Source: Chara braunii
Lineage: Eukaryota; Streptophyta; Charophyceae; Charales; Characeae
Length of the DNA stretch: 60,498 nucleotides
Direction of reading: 5' to 3'
Assembly: GCA_003427395.1 (NCBI GenBank)
Contig: BFEA01000121.1
Span: 940,627 to 1,001,124 of the forward strand
Shown in pieces: positions 23,091-34,349 of the stretch (position 1 is the stretch's first letter; each line of letters begins with the position of its first letter). Both the position numbers and the translations under genes were made by a program. The notes below the pieces were generated by a model. It searched no databases. It was not told the DNA's origin and saw only the letters and a program-made list of their open reading frames with translations.

Positions 23091-25065
23091 CCTTTGGTTG
23101 ACCCAGCCAAACATATGCAATACTGCCTCCCTCCCATCCTTCCACCAGATGCAATTCCACAATCTGCTTTTAGCCAGGCAATAAAACTGAAACTGACATT
23201 ACACAAACATTCCTTTACTTAATTTGGTTTGTGTGAAGGTCAGATTAAAAGTCAACGTAGGGATGCACTCAGTATATTCAGTCAAAACGAAATCAAGGAG
23301 TACAAGTAACGGGTTATAGCAGGGTTTATAGACGAAAAGCAAGGGTTACATCTAAGTTCCCTGCCTCCAGAACCTCGCCTAGGTACCGGCAGAGCTCCCG
23401 CTATCGGTGGGCTGACTCCCCACAGAGTCTTGATGCCGTCCTACGGGTTGCAATCCCGCCTGTCGCCTTCCTCTCGTAACAGGACTAGACTTAGAGTGAG
23501 AAGGGCAGACAGAGGGGCTTGAGACTCTCGAGATACGGGAGGAGGACAAACTCAACTCTCAAGAGAGGGCCTCGTTATCTTCTATCGCCTGAGGGACCCA
23601 CAATGACGGCCAAAATGCACCGCACATTTGGTCAACTGAAGTCAAACTACCAGTTGTTGGCTCTCTTACGACCCTCCAAGTTGCAGCAATGACCCCCTCT
23701 AACATCATAACAAAGTAGTAGGGTGGTTCGGCTAACCATGTAATAGGTGACGCGTGTCTTTGGCTGTGCAGTCTCCACCACGCTCCGGTACGTACCCGAC
23801 AAAACAAATAAGTCATTAGCCACAGCTAGTCTCCTTACTGATATGTCAAAAGGGGTGAGCGGCCTCCCGACTTAACAGGTAAGTATGCAGTCTCTTTGCT
23901 TACCCCTTCCTTCCTGCCCTATACAGCAGAACAGGCAGTGTGCCGGCCAGCAGATAAGTATCCAAGCCTCTCTGTTCAACTCCGGCCACTCCGTTCGATA
24001 GACAAACTCACCGGCCCCACGTTTGCCCCTCACCTCTTTGTTCAGTAGGATAGGATGACCACGTACTGGCTAACAAACAAACCTTCAATCTGTAGTCACT
24101 TGACATTCCCTCCGTGTCTCTTGTACTCACTCGAGCAGCCTCAAACCAGTAGTCGCCCGCTCCGCACCCTAAGCTTGCAGGATCATGGTTCACAGTAACG
24201 TCGTGCACGAGAGAAGCGCCCCCTGCTTTTGGCTGGTGTCGGACATAGCCGTCTGTTCAGCGTACCAGAGGGGACTGAATCCACTACTAGAGCATGGCCG
24301 CATGCAAATCTGTCCAGGTGTGGGCGGAGTGGGATCACTCCCTCTGATAGGGACGAGCAAAATCAGTTGAATACTCTGCGAAAACGGGGAAGGATGCATC
24401 GACCGACAGGTATGTCTTCATCGTCCAGTCTGCCCCTTCGCTGCTCCGTAGGTAAGCACCCCGACTGCAACTTCGGCAGGTGAGTCCCCCCCCCCCCCCC
24501 ACTTGTGTCTTCCTTACTCCCATCGATCAGTCCTACTCGATCGAAATGAACCTTTCGCTGAAAAGAGGAAAAATACATTGCCCCGTAGCAGAGCTTTCTC
24601 CCTGCGTGTAGCCCATAGCTCACATAGCATCGAAGCCACAACTCCGACGTGGAGCCTGACTCCGCAAAACATCTCGTGAGGTAAAACAACCTCAGAAACG
24701 AACGTTGGATCATCTGTTTTCACCAGGTAGTAGGTAACCTTGCGATTTCACGGTTACCATAGCCACCTCCTTCTCTACCTCGGCGCACTTTCTTTCTTTA
24801 CTGACTCTTTTTTTACTAACTTTCGTCCCTATCCGACAACAGATTCGTGTTCGCCCGGGGCAAAACCGCCGCAATCAACTCTTTGTTCGCCTGATTCGGC
24901 TAGGAAACGGGCGAGCTATGAGTTATCTGCTCCACCACATCTCCTTCTCTCGTCACCTTCGCGCAGATCTTTTTCTACTAACCTCCTAAACTACCAACTG
25001 ATCGCTTAGACTAATACAACCATCGCAATCGCCCACCCCAAAAACGTTGGGAAGGACTCTTCATT

Positions 25066-25091
25066 CGCCCGTTTTCGTAAGGAAACGGGCG
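25066..25091. repeat. perfect hairpin CGCCCGTTT / AAACGGGCG in 5' LTR
   Basis: A 9-bp perfect stem with an 8-nt loop (TCGTAAGG). Partial relatives occur at 24.85-24.92 kb. The 3' LTR has lost the left arm through a short deletion. Possible transcript hairpin; role unknown. Confidence 0.6.
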
Positions 25092-26629
25092 CTCTCTCAT
25101 CTTCCTCCCCTTCGCCATACCGGCGTACGTCGCCTTCGCCACGACCTGTTGCGCACGCACCTGGCCCCCTTTTCCATCCGATTCTCTTTTCTCTCTCCGT
25201 TTCCTGTTGAGAATCGTGCTAGATATCCATTCTCCGTTGTACACCCCTCGTCTGCCCGCCATCTCCGACTCCTTCCTTATCGAATGTATTCGACGCGAAA
25301 CCCCGCCCGGGTCCCTTCCACTACTCACCCTTTTTTTTTCTCGTTGTCAACTGCCCGGCTGCCTGCCTTACCGCCCGTCCCTGCGGCGTTGTCACTCCGT
25401 CCGCTGTCGTTGGGTGCAGCCCGGCCAGCCCCACTGCCTTAGGTCGCTGCCTTTAGCGCATGTTCGACAGTCGCCCCGCAACAGCCCGTCCGTTAGTGGA
25501 TGGCATGAGAATGCGCAACCTGCGCTCGACTGCCCCTGGCTTACCCCGACCCTTCAAAGAGTGGGAGGGCACGGGCCTGCTATCACCCTAAAGCATGGCT
25601 TAGGTAAAAGCAGGCCCGCCGTAGTAGCAGCGGATATTCAAGCGACCCTCGGCCTCCCTCTTGGTGCCTTTTTATGCAGGCGAGTTTACTATCCCGCAGG
25701 GCCCCGCAACATAGTCACACTCAAACCTTTCACAACAATCAGCGGGTGGCGGGCTGCGCGCTCGTAGTGCCCCCTGCTACCCCCAGTCTGCAGCCCCACA
25801 GGTTCTTTTGGAATACCCTCTTTGGTTCGTACTTCGAGACATGTGGGGCAGGGGAATTCACCACCACCCCGACACTCCAGAACCTGCACGAGCTCGCCAA
25901 ACGAGGCGTATGCTCAAGGTCCTCGACTGCCGTGACGACCACTACGTGGACCTTTTTCGCGCCCGACTTAGGAACGTCAAACTTGAAGCTAAATAATAGT
26001 GATGATAAAATAAAATTAAATACTTAGAAGTTTTAATCACAGAAAGACGACGGTCGCCACTAATACCGCCCCGGTTCCGCCGATGACAAAAACAAGGGGG
26101 ATAGCCCCGTCAGGCTCTCCATGCTATTCTGATATTCCTGCATCGTCGCTGCTTGACCTCGATCCCTGGATCTCTTTGACGAAGTCTGATACCGGAACCG
26201 CCAGTGTCAGGCTCAAGTCTTGGTATGGCTCCGACGGACACCTAAGTTAAACCAATACTGCGCGACGCACAGACCTACTAAAACAATCTCAAAATCATAT
26301 GCTTGTCGATGCTGTCCTCCGCGCGTATGCACAAATCACCGGTAAGCGCATCAATGGACTAGACATAATCTTTTTAATACTAGTTTACTCAGAAATAAAA
26401 ATCTAGTCGGCGACCAACGCTGACCTTTACGGCCATCAAATAAATAAATAGATCACACGCGTCTCAAATCCGCGCGCCCACACACTCTCTATCCCAGTCA
26501 ACCCTCTAGTTAGTGTAAATCATAGACGCAACCACGCTTCGCGCGGTATTCCTAAATGTTGGATCAAACTTATTTTCTGTTACTTGCAAAACTAGGGCGG
26601 ATACCCTTGTAAGGGTATTCGCACCGACA

Positions 26630-26633
26630 GCGC
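26630..26633. repeat. target-site duplication GCGC, right copy
   Basis: Abuts the high-coordinate end of element 2 and matches 7531-7534. Confidence 0.8.
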
Positions 26634-26752
26634 GAGTAATAAATATGATGGTTACTTGACTCACTTCGCACACCCATGAGCGGTTGAAATACTGTCTTGA
26701 GCTAAAATCCTGCTGGACCTTGATGCATTCTGAAATTGTCGACGACCAGTCC
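26630..26752 (-). pseudogene. upstream part of the Y module split by element 2
   Basis: The minus strand reads SRQYFNRSWVCEVSQV and then VTIIFITR, which runs straight into AIEAMVHYEG at 7534 once one GCGC is removed. The joined block corresponds to VTAVIFVAPEAW in the intact Y protein at 48 kb, so this is one gene cut by the insertion. Two stop codons in this frame lie at about 26,750, so the true start is not identified. Confidence 0.7.
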
Positions 26753-26755
26753 TAT

Positions 26756-27762
26756 CAATGAAGTTATCTTTTTTTTTTTTTTTTTTTTTGAAGCTGTGTC
26801 CCAAGGCCGTCGTCCTTTTTTTCTGAACCAAAAAAACAAAAGAAATAAGGAACGAAAGATGTGAAGGTCCCCCCATCTTCGCATTATTTGCAGCCTTGCC
26901 TATTTCTCCTCTCCTTCTCTGCGTCACTCTGCCTATCCTCTCCACCAAAGACAACGAGGTTTAGGATAACTGTATGCACACAATCTGATTGGTTGCTTAT
27001 TGTCCCCTGTTTTGTTATATTTGGCTGTTCCCTTCCTCTCTTTTTTGCCTTTTTGCCCTTTGGCTGTGTGCAAGTGGGTCGATATGACACGGGGGTGGGG
27101 GCAGCCGCCGCTCAACCTACATCCACGTGGGCGGCCTTGTATGCAAGAGGTTCTGAACAGGGGGAGTTGTAAGGAAGAAGATTAAAAATGAATTGATATC
27201 TTTTTTGTTTCCTTTTGTTTTTTCGCTTTTGCGCTCTGATATTCGTATGACGATATATATATATACTAGCTGACCTGTTGCGGCTACGCCCTCAATCAAG
27301 GAGGGTTTTTTGCATTGATCAGCAGATTGGGCGAATAGTTTGGTGGGTTCGTGGCCGTTGGAATGGAACTGACCTATTGTATGTAAATTAAATTCACTTT
27401 GAGTACCTTGGTGTTTGGATGAGAACTAACCTGTTGTGTCTGGAAAACTTTCCAAACCTGTCAGCTGGTCAGCACAATTTTTTATTTTTATTTTTTTTAT
27501 TTTTTAGCACAATTTCCCTTTGGTGCGTGAAAAGTATTCTTTTTCAAGGGGGACCTAATGCAGGACTCATGTACTTTAAGTTGCAGAGGGGGATTCTGGT
27601 GCAGGCGGGGGTCATGTACTTCTAAGTTGGGATCTCCCTCCGCTTCCCTCCATCTATTGCTCTCTTTTATAGCGTAGAGTATGATTAACACCCTTTTCTT
27701 GGATGGATTGTCGTGTAGGTGGGGGGAGGGCCGCTGGGGAGGCACATGTGGTAGTCATCGTC

Positions 27763-27800
<38 letters not shown>

Positions 27801-28080
27801 CCCCCCCCTCCCTCCTTTCTCCCCTTCGCCCTTCAATCGTTTGTGTAGGTAGAGGAAGGGGGAGGGGGAGGCACGTTAGATCGTTTGTGTACGCAAGGGA
27901 AGGGAGCGCGGGAGGCACGTTAGCTCGATGCATCATGAGATTGATAGGGGGGGGAAGGCGCGACGTTTTTTTTTTTTTTTTGGGTCGTAGGGGCGGGGAA
28001 GGACTGGAGGCGGGGGTCAGCGGTCATCTCCTATCAATAGTGTAGGTTGGGGGGGGGGGATCGGCGTCGGCGTCTTAGCT
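26756..28080. other. flank of element 1 with homopolymers, no gene seen
   Basis: Contains a T19 run (26,771-26,789), an (AT)n patch near 27,260, T-rich stretches, (CT)n at 27,768-27,797 followed by a C run, and a T run near 27,970. The phrase ACTAGCTGACCTGTTGCGGC at about 27,266 looks like the edge of some dispersed repeat, but I cannot name it. Confidence 0.5.
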
Positions 28081-28082
28081 TA

Positions 28083-28084
<2 letters not shown>

Positions 28085-28145
<61 letters not shown>

Positions 28146-28148
28146 ACA
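28085..28148. repeat. compound (CT)n(CA)n microsatellite
   Basis: About 36 bases of CT followed by about 28 bases of CA. Same composition and order as 217-302. Confidence 0.95.
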
Positions 28149-28293
28149 TCCACCCACCCCGCCGGCGTACTTGTTCTCCCTTTATAGCGGGGTCGCCCAC
28201 GTAGAAGTCGTCGTCGCCGTAGCTGAGAGTCGGTTTTTTTTTTTTTTTTTTTTTTTTTAGGGACCGTAGAAGTCGTCTTCGTCATCGTAGCTT

Positions 28294-28327
<34 letters not shown>

Positions 28328-28576
28328 CGCTCGCTCGCTCGTAGCTTAGGTGGGTGCAGACGGTGGGGAAGAAGGTGGGGAAGAATGGCGGGATTGGAGG
28401 GATGGTGGGCGCGGAGGGCAGGGAAGGTGGCTGCGGAGGCCAGGGAAGGTGGCTGCGGAGGGTAGGGAAGCTAGCTGCAGAGGGGAGGAAGGTGGGCGCA
28501 AGGGGGGGGGGGAAGTGGGCGCGGAGGGGAGGGAAGGTGGGCTCAGGGGGGAATGATGCTCGCCGTTGTGGGGCGC

Positions 28577-28614
<38 letters not shown>

Positions 28615-28792
28615 GCTTAGGTGGGCGCAGAAGGTGGGGAAGAAGGTGGCGAAGAATGGCGGCGTTGGAGGGATGGTGGGCGCGGAGGGCAGGGAAGGTG
28701 GCTGCGGAGGGTAGGGAAGCTAGCTGCAGAGGNGGCGCGGAGGGGAGGGAAGGTGGGCTCAGGGGGAATTGATGCTCGTTGTTGTGGGGCGC

Positions 28793-28850
<58 letters not shown>
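28294..28850. repeat. two tandem GA-rich units separated by (CT)n runs
   Basis: Unit 1 starts at about 28,340 and unit 2 at about 28,612. Both begin CGTAGCTTAGGTGGG, continue with GTGGGGAAGAAGGTGG and repeated GGGAAGGTGG blocks, and end in a CT run. A single N at 28,733 marks assembly uncertainty. Arginine/serine-rich ORFs here are low-complexity shadows. Confidence 0.75.
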
Positions 28851-28853
<3 letters not shown>

Positions 28854-29763
28854 GAGGTCTGTCCTCTTGTCCTCTGATGCTTGGCTGTTGACATATAGAG
28901 AGCACCTGAGGGGAGAGCGGGGAGATGTGACGGGTGGATTAGTGAGAGCCTACTTGTACCTGGGGGAAGAGACGACCAACGAGGCTGCTTTGAGTCTCGT
29001 GACGTGGGGGATCAGTTCGGTCATCAGTAGAGCCCTACGGTATGTGCAGGAGGAGGTTGATGCTTTTTGGGCGGGCGACAAGCAGGACCCGTTGACCTTG
29101 TTTCACGGGCGACCTCCCCTCGCTATCACGGGCGATCTCTTGATAGCACGGGACGTTTTCTTTCCGTATTCAAAGACCAGTTTGAGAGCAGTTGTCCCCG
29201 CTTTCATGGTAGGCTCGGTTTTCAGAGGAGTAGGAGGCTTAGTTGAGGCTTATCTCATATTCAGAGAGCTCAAGCTCTTCGCCAAAGGGAGCCTCGACAC
29301 TTGCTGTATATACTACTCCATCACGACCGCAGGGCTTCGCTGGGGGGATGAGAGGGTTCAACTCATAGAGTTGATCCGCTCCTTAGGGGACGAGTGCCAA
29401 AGGGGCGTGCCCCTGCCCTCGTACGTGTAGGACCTGTTGGATCGGGACCTCTGGGCAGGGCCCAAGTATTTTACCTACATAGGTAGGCTCTTCTCGGAGG
29501 ATTGGGGCAGCTGGTGGAGTGAGGACGCAGGACCTATGATATACGACTACCAGCTGTCGTGATATTATCGCGCGATATGGCTTCCACCATACCGTATAGA
29601 GGACGAGCGAGACGACGGGGACGCCGGGGAGTGGGTCAAGGACGGCGACAAGGAGGCCTGGGAGCCTGATTGGGTCGACTCCGAGAGCGAGGGCGCAGAG
29701 TCGGGGGAGGAGAACGTCACCGGCGCTCACTTCCCTAGTATAGGGGTCGCCGTCAGGGCCTAG
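28851..29763 (+). pseudogene. family Y module with acidic tail, plus strand
   Basis: The plus-strand frame has GLVRAYLYLGEETTNEAALS, a helical stretch RALRYVQEEVDAFW, then LRAVVPAFMVGSVFRGVGGL, then CIYYSITTAGLRWGDERVQL followed by IELIRSLG. After a stop at 29,428 the same frame continues with PKYFTYIGRLFSEDW, and after another near 29,560 with YYRAIWLPPYRIEDERDDGD and an acidic tail ending before 29,763. It matches the split Y module of element 1 (6.7-7.5 kb) in the order of all blocks. It is in the opposite orientation to every other Y copy and has no gag or pol beside it. Function unknown. Confidence 0.65.
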
Positions 29764-30320
29764 GAGACGGTGCGTAGCAGCACGTGCGAGGGGGTTTGGA
29801 TCTGAGGGCTATTGACGAGAGAGTTACTATGAGGATAGTACGGAGGAGAGGTGGTGACCGAGCGGAGTCAGTCGTCGGTGTTGGTTAGCAGCGGAGCGTG
29901 ATCAGATGGTAGAGTCGGTCGGCAGGTCGAACTCTCGATTGGTAGTGCTAGATGGCCTAGGCCTCCTGAGATCGTGGTGCCCAACATACTAGAGTTCGAT
30001 CTACCGGCCAGGTGTGTGGTTGGACTTGGATCTGGACTTAAGAGCCGGTGCGGATCAACGTTGTTGGGGCCCGATGTGCACTTGTGGTCCTACGTGGTTG
30101 AGACCTTCGAGTCGGACAGCCAACGGTGGCGAGCGCTCGGTACGATGAGTATAGTAGGCTATGGCTTCTCTTTCCTTCCTCGTCTCTTCTTTCTTCTTCA
30201 CTTCCTTTCTTTCCCGCTTGATCTTCTTCTCGTTCTTAGTCTCCTCCTTCCCTTCCCGTTTCTGAGCTCGGCGGCTATGGCCACCACCTTCTTCCTTGAA
30301 CCGCACAACCAATCTTGTAC

Positions 30321-30415
<95 letters not shown>

Positions 30416-31395
30416 CTTCGTTCTCTGTGCAGGTGCGCGATGTCTCCTTACAACGGCGCAGTTATGGCGGACCCTTCTTCCTCGATGGCGCGGCTACTGC
30501 TATAGCGCCCAACTGGCGCTTCTTCTCTTTGCACTATGGCGTCCTGCTGACGTGGCACGAAACTCGCGTCTCTTTTCCTCCTCTTGACGATGTCAGGTGG
30601 AACAGCGGGAATGCGCTCCGATACCTATTCAATCAAACTCGTCTTCTTCCTTATTCGGCATGCATGCAAACAGATGGCAATCCACATTGGCGCCAGACCC
30701 CCACACAAAGCTCAGAGATATCAAGGCCGAAAACACAATTCAAATTCAAACTCCCTGCAAATGGCTATGGCGCCTGAGCGTCCTCACATCACCCTTTCGA
30801 CACTGTCTTCACATCAACTATTCACACGCACACCACTTTAGACTCCCTGGATGTTCCACGCACGCTGACCCTTTACCGCACACTCACACACATACTCATT
30901 ATATACTAAATCTAACCTATGGCAGCTATGACTGCCTTCCGCCTACTAACTACTAACGCCGATGAGCGTTATGTCTCCCTTGCAACCCACTTCGGCTTCG
31001 GGCATCTGTAAACCACCTCACACAAGACGCTCGGGCAGCTCTCCTGCATGGCTCACTCAGAATGAATGAATCGCTGGATGCTGCTTCTTGATTTATACTT
31101 GTGTTGGTCTCTGGTTTGCTCCTTTCCACCGGGCCTAGGGTGCACACAGTCCCACATGGTACTAGCTGACTTAACAAAGTGAGAATCGAACTGGGTACCG
31201 CTGACTAGGCAGAGTTGGACTACCCACTTGCAATACACATTTCATTAAAAGTGAACCTTTTGATTGTTCACTTTTTGTAACAAAGCCGAAATTCATGTTG
31301 GAGCGACATAAATAAGAGAAATTTATGTGGGCAATATAAACTGAGAAGCGACATAAATAAGAATAAATCGATACAATCATTGCTAAGTGTTGCTA
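29764..31395. other. no gene seen; contains a long (CT)n
   Basis: A CT run of about 87 bases spans 30,326-30,412. Open frames around it are serine/leucine repeats from the CT run or short unsupported frames. A stretch near 30,950-31,200 is of mixed composition with no motif I recognise. Confidence 0.5.
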
Positions 31396-31779
31396 AGTGG
31401 GAAGTGCCATGGGTCTCGCGAGATCAATAATCGCCATCGCTTCGAGTACTCGACCCATCAACCTACAACTTGTTACTGGGCCTATGATATCTACTGAGTC
31501 GATCGTCCGTGCCCCGCCCCCCCCCCCAACCCCAAACACCCCAGCACACCAACTGTGACCAACCCCCTTAAAATCACTACGACATCGAATTTCTCCCTTG
31601 TTGGCTATTTTCGAGGTAGCCTTTTGGAGCGGCCACTCTGCAACTTCAAATAAAATCCAAGTTTCTCCGAGTGCTCCCATAAACTTGCAACTTGTAACAG
31701 GGCCTATGACACCTGTTGAGCCCCCCTCCACCACCCCCTACCCCAGCACCCTAACCCCCTTGAAGTCACATTTTTCCCT

Positions 31780-32047
31780 ATGTAGCACACCGAACATGTT
31801 CGGATCTTTTCCGAACGTCCGACAATGTTCGGGTGTTCGGCCGAACGCCACCCAAACGTGTTCGGCCGAACATATTCAAAAAAAAAAAAAAAAAAAAACT
31901 TTTGTTTTTTGTTTTTGATTTTTAACTCGAGTTTGGTTACGAAATTGACCATACCTTATGTTCGCGTTCGGAGAGTTTCGGCGCTCGTTCGCATTCGGTC
32001 CGGAACGTTGGGGTTCGGTCACCGTACCCGAACACAATGCTACACAG
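31780..32047. mobile_element. palindrome-rich MITE, copy 1
   Basis: Ends TGTAGCA...TGCTACA, flanked by ATTTTTCCCT (31,770-31,779) and ATTCTTCCCT (32,048-32,057), a near-perfect 10-bp duplication. The interior is full of CGAAC/GTTCG motifs plus an A20 run. No coding capacity. The 9-10 bp duplication is typical of Mutator-like elements, though the inverted ends are very short. Confidence 0.65.
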
Positions 32048-33186
32048 ATTCTTCCCTTTTGGCTATTTTTGAGGTGAGTGGACCACACCCTAACCCCCTA
32101 GATGTCACATTCTCCCCTTTTGGCTATTTTCAGTGCGTGGACCAGTTCCACGGCCTATGACACCTACTGACCCTCCGCCTCACCCCAACACACCAACGGT
32201 GACCAACCCCCTTAAATCACTGTGACATCGAGTTTCTCCCTTGTTGGCTATTTTCGAGTTAGCCTCTTGGAGAGGCCGCTCTGCAACTCAGAATAAACTC
32301 CAAGTTTGCTTGAGTGTTCCCATCAACCTGCAACTTGTAACAGGGCCTATGACAACTGTTGACCCTCCCCTCCACCACCCCCTACCCCAGCACCCTAACC
32401 CCCTGGAAGTCACATTCTCCCCTTTTGGCTATTTTTTAGGTGAGTGGACCACACCCTAACCACCCTGGAGTGCACGACACCCTAACCCCTGGAAGTCACA
32501 TTCACCCCTTTTGGCTATTTTTGAGGTGTGTGGACCAGTTCCACGGCCTATGACACCTAGTGACCCTCCGCCTCACCCCAGCACACCAGCGGTGACCAAC
32601 CCCCTTAAAATCGCTGTGACATCGAATTTCTCCCTTGTTGGCTATTTTCGAGGTAGCCTTTGAGAGCGGCGGCTCGGCAACTCATAATAAACTCCAAGTT
32701 TGTTTGAGTGCTCCCATCAAACTGCAACTTGTGACAGGGCCTATGACACCTGCTGACCCTCCCCTCCACCACCCCCTCCCCCAGCACCCTAACCCCCTAG
32801 AAGTCACATTCTCCCCTTTTTGCTATTTTTGAGGTGAGTGGACCACACCCTAACCCCCTGGAAGTCACATTCTCCCCTTTTGGCTATTTTCAAGGTGCGT
32901 GGACCAGTTCCAAGGCCTATGACACCTACTGACCCTCCACCTCACCCCAGCACACCAACAGTGACCAACCGCTTTAAAATCACTATGACATCGAATTTCT
33001 CTCTTGTTGGCTATTTTCGAGGTAGCCTTTTGGAGCGGCCGCTCTGCAACTCAGAATAACCTCCAGGTTTGTTCGAGTTCTCCCATCAAACTGCAACTTG
33101 TAACAGCGCCTATGACACCTGCTGACCCTCCCCTCCACCACCCCCTACCCCAGCACCCTGACCCCCTTGAAGTCACATTCTCCCCT

Positions 33187-33535
33187 GTGTAGCACACCGA
33201 ACATGTTCGAATCTTTTCCGAACGTCCGAACATGTTCGGGTGTTCGGCCGAACGTTACCGTTCGGCCGAACATGTTAAAAAAAAAAAAAANAAAAAAAAA
33301 CAAAGTTTTTGGTTTTTGATTTTTAACTCGAGTTTGATTACAAATTTGACCATACCTCCAGGGCAAACGTTGTTTGTATTATTATTTTACATAACATATA
33401 TTGTTTTCAGAGTTTTTGGAGAAACTTTTTTTTTTGTTTTTTTTTACGTTCGCGTTCGGAGAGTTTCGGCGCTCGTTCGCATTCGGTCCCGAACGTTCGG
33501 GTTCGGTCACCGAACTCGAACACGATGCTACACAG
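33187..33535. mobile_element. palindrome-rich MITE, copy 2
   Basis: Same ends as copy 1, flanked by ATTCTCCCCT (33,177-33,186) and ATTCTCACCT (33,536-33,545). Contains perfect 14-bp palindromes CCGAACATGTTCGG (33,226-33,239) and CCCGAACGTTCGGG (33,488-33,501). About 80 bp longer than copy 1 because of an AT-rich insert at about 33,357-33,447. An N lies in its A run. Confidence 0.65.
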
Positions 33536-34349
33536 ATTCTCACCTTTTGGCTATTTTTGAGGTGAGTGGACCACACCCTAACCTCCTAGAAGTCACATTC
33601 CCCCCTTTTGGCTATTTTCGGTGCATGGACCAGTTTCAGGGCCTATGACACCTACTGACCCTCCGCCTCACCCCAGCACACCAACAGTGACGAACCCCCT
33701 TAAAATCACTGTGACATCGATTTTCTCCCTTGTTGGCTATTTTCGAGTTAGCCTCTTGGAGAGGCCGCTCTGCAACTCAGAATAAACTCCAGGTTTGTTT
33801 GAGTGTTCCCATCAACCTGTTGTTGGCGAAGGGGGGTGTGTCCGCATGGTTTCCCTGTAGAACCCCTTCTTCGGTCACGCGCCACCTTCCCCGCCAATCA
33901 CCTTGACCAGCAGGTCTCGCTTTTTCGCTCGGATCAACCCCCAACTAACGACCCCTACTACACCTTTCCCAGTCTGTTTCCGACCCCGAATCCCATAGCC
34001 GCTCTCTCACTCTCAGAAGAGGATCCGCAACCAGAGAATCGTCTTGCGCTAGGTCTCGGCTGGGAACACCGAACTCGAGCACGGGCACAAAGCCCCAAGG
34101 CGACTACTCGGACTTAGCGTGGGGAGGCTTGTGAGTTGGGCCTGCACCCGAGGCGGGCCCCGTACCTCAAGCGGGTGCACATACCAGCGGCGAGCGCGCG
34201 GGCCCAGAACCCAGAAAAAGGGAGGACTTTGAAGCCCGTATTGGTTCGGAACCTCTAGAGATTTTGAACGACTTCCGAGCTTCGAACTGGGACATGAGAG
34301 GGGGACGGATCCGAAGCTCAAAGGACTCAGTCCGAGTACTCGAATGATA

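Larger units (their letters stand above)
7535..26629 (-). mobile_element. element 2: non-autonomous LTR retrotransposon with ~6.9-kb LTRs
   Basis: Two direct repeats (7535-14389 and 19716-26629) flank a 5.3-kb interior. The LTRs begin TGTCGG/TGTTGG and end CGACA/CCACA on the minus strand. A tRNA-Asp-type primer-binding site sits two bases inside the 19,716 boundary, giving minus-strand orientation. A GCGC duplication flanks the element. The interior has one Y module and no gag, protease, RT or integrase that I can see, so it would depend on a helper such as element 3. By eye the LTRs differ by several percent up to about ten percent, so it is not recent. No polypurine tract is evident next to 14,389, which is a weak point. 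Confidence 0.85.
19716..26629 (-). repeat. 5' LTR of element 2
   Basis: 6.9 kb, starting TGTCGGTGCG at 26,629 and ending GCTCGACA at 19,716 on the minus strand; TGTCG...CGACA gives 5-bp inverted ends. It carries the same internal repeats as the 3' LTR, plus about 27 bp near 25,050-25,076 that the 3' copy lacks. Confidence 0.85.
31396..33820. repeat. complex tandem repeat array (about 370-390-bp units)
   Basis: Landmark CTCCCTTGTTGGCTATTTTC recurs at about 31,591, 32,236, 32,631, 33,000 and 33,724. Each unit also has GGGCCTATGACACC and one or two CATTCTCCCCTTTTGGCTA subunits. The two longer intervals are explained by MITE insertions. The array stops at the end of element 3. Confidence 0.85.

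Noticed and set aside
23870-23890. CAGGTAAGT as a 5' splice site in the element 2 LTR
   Set aside because: Plus strand, opposite to the element; the other LTR has a changed form; no exon is visible.
30412-30435. Pyrimidine tract followed by TCTGTGCAG as a 3' splice site
   Set aside because: The tract is a microsatellite, and neither side shows a convincing exon.
30296-30587. Long serine/leucine ORFs through CT runs (also at 35.8-36.3, 53.8-54.4 and 28.3-28.9 kb)
   Set aside because: They are translations of (CT)n or GA-rich repeats in every frame, with no codon bias, conserved start or non-repeat domain.
33226-33239. CCGAACATGTTCGG as a specific transcription-factor site
   Set aside because: It is one of many CGAAC words in a MITE; no gene nearby would make a regulatory reading testable here.
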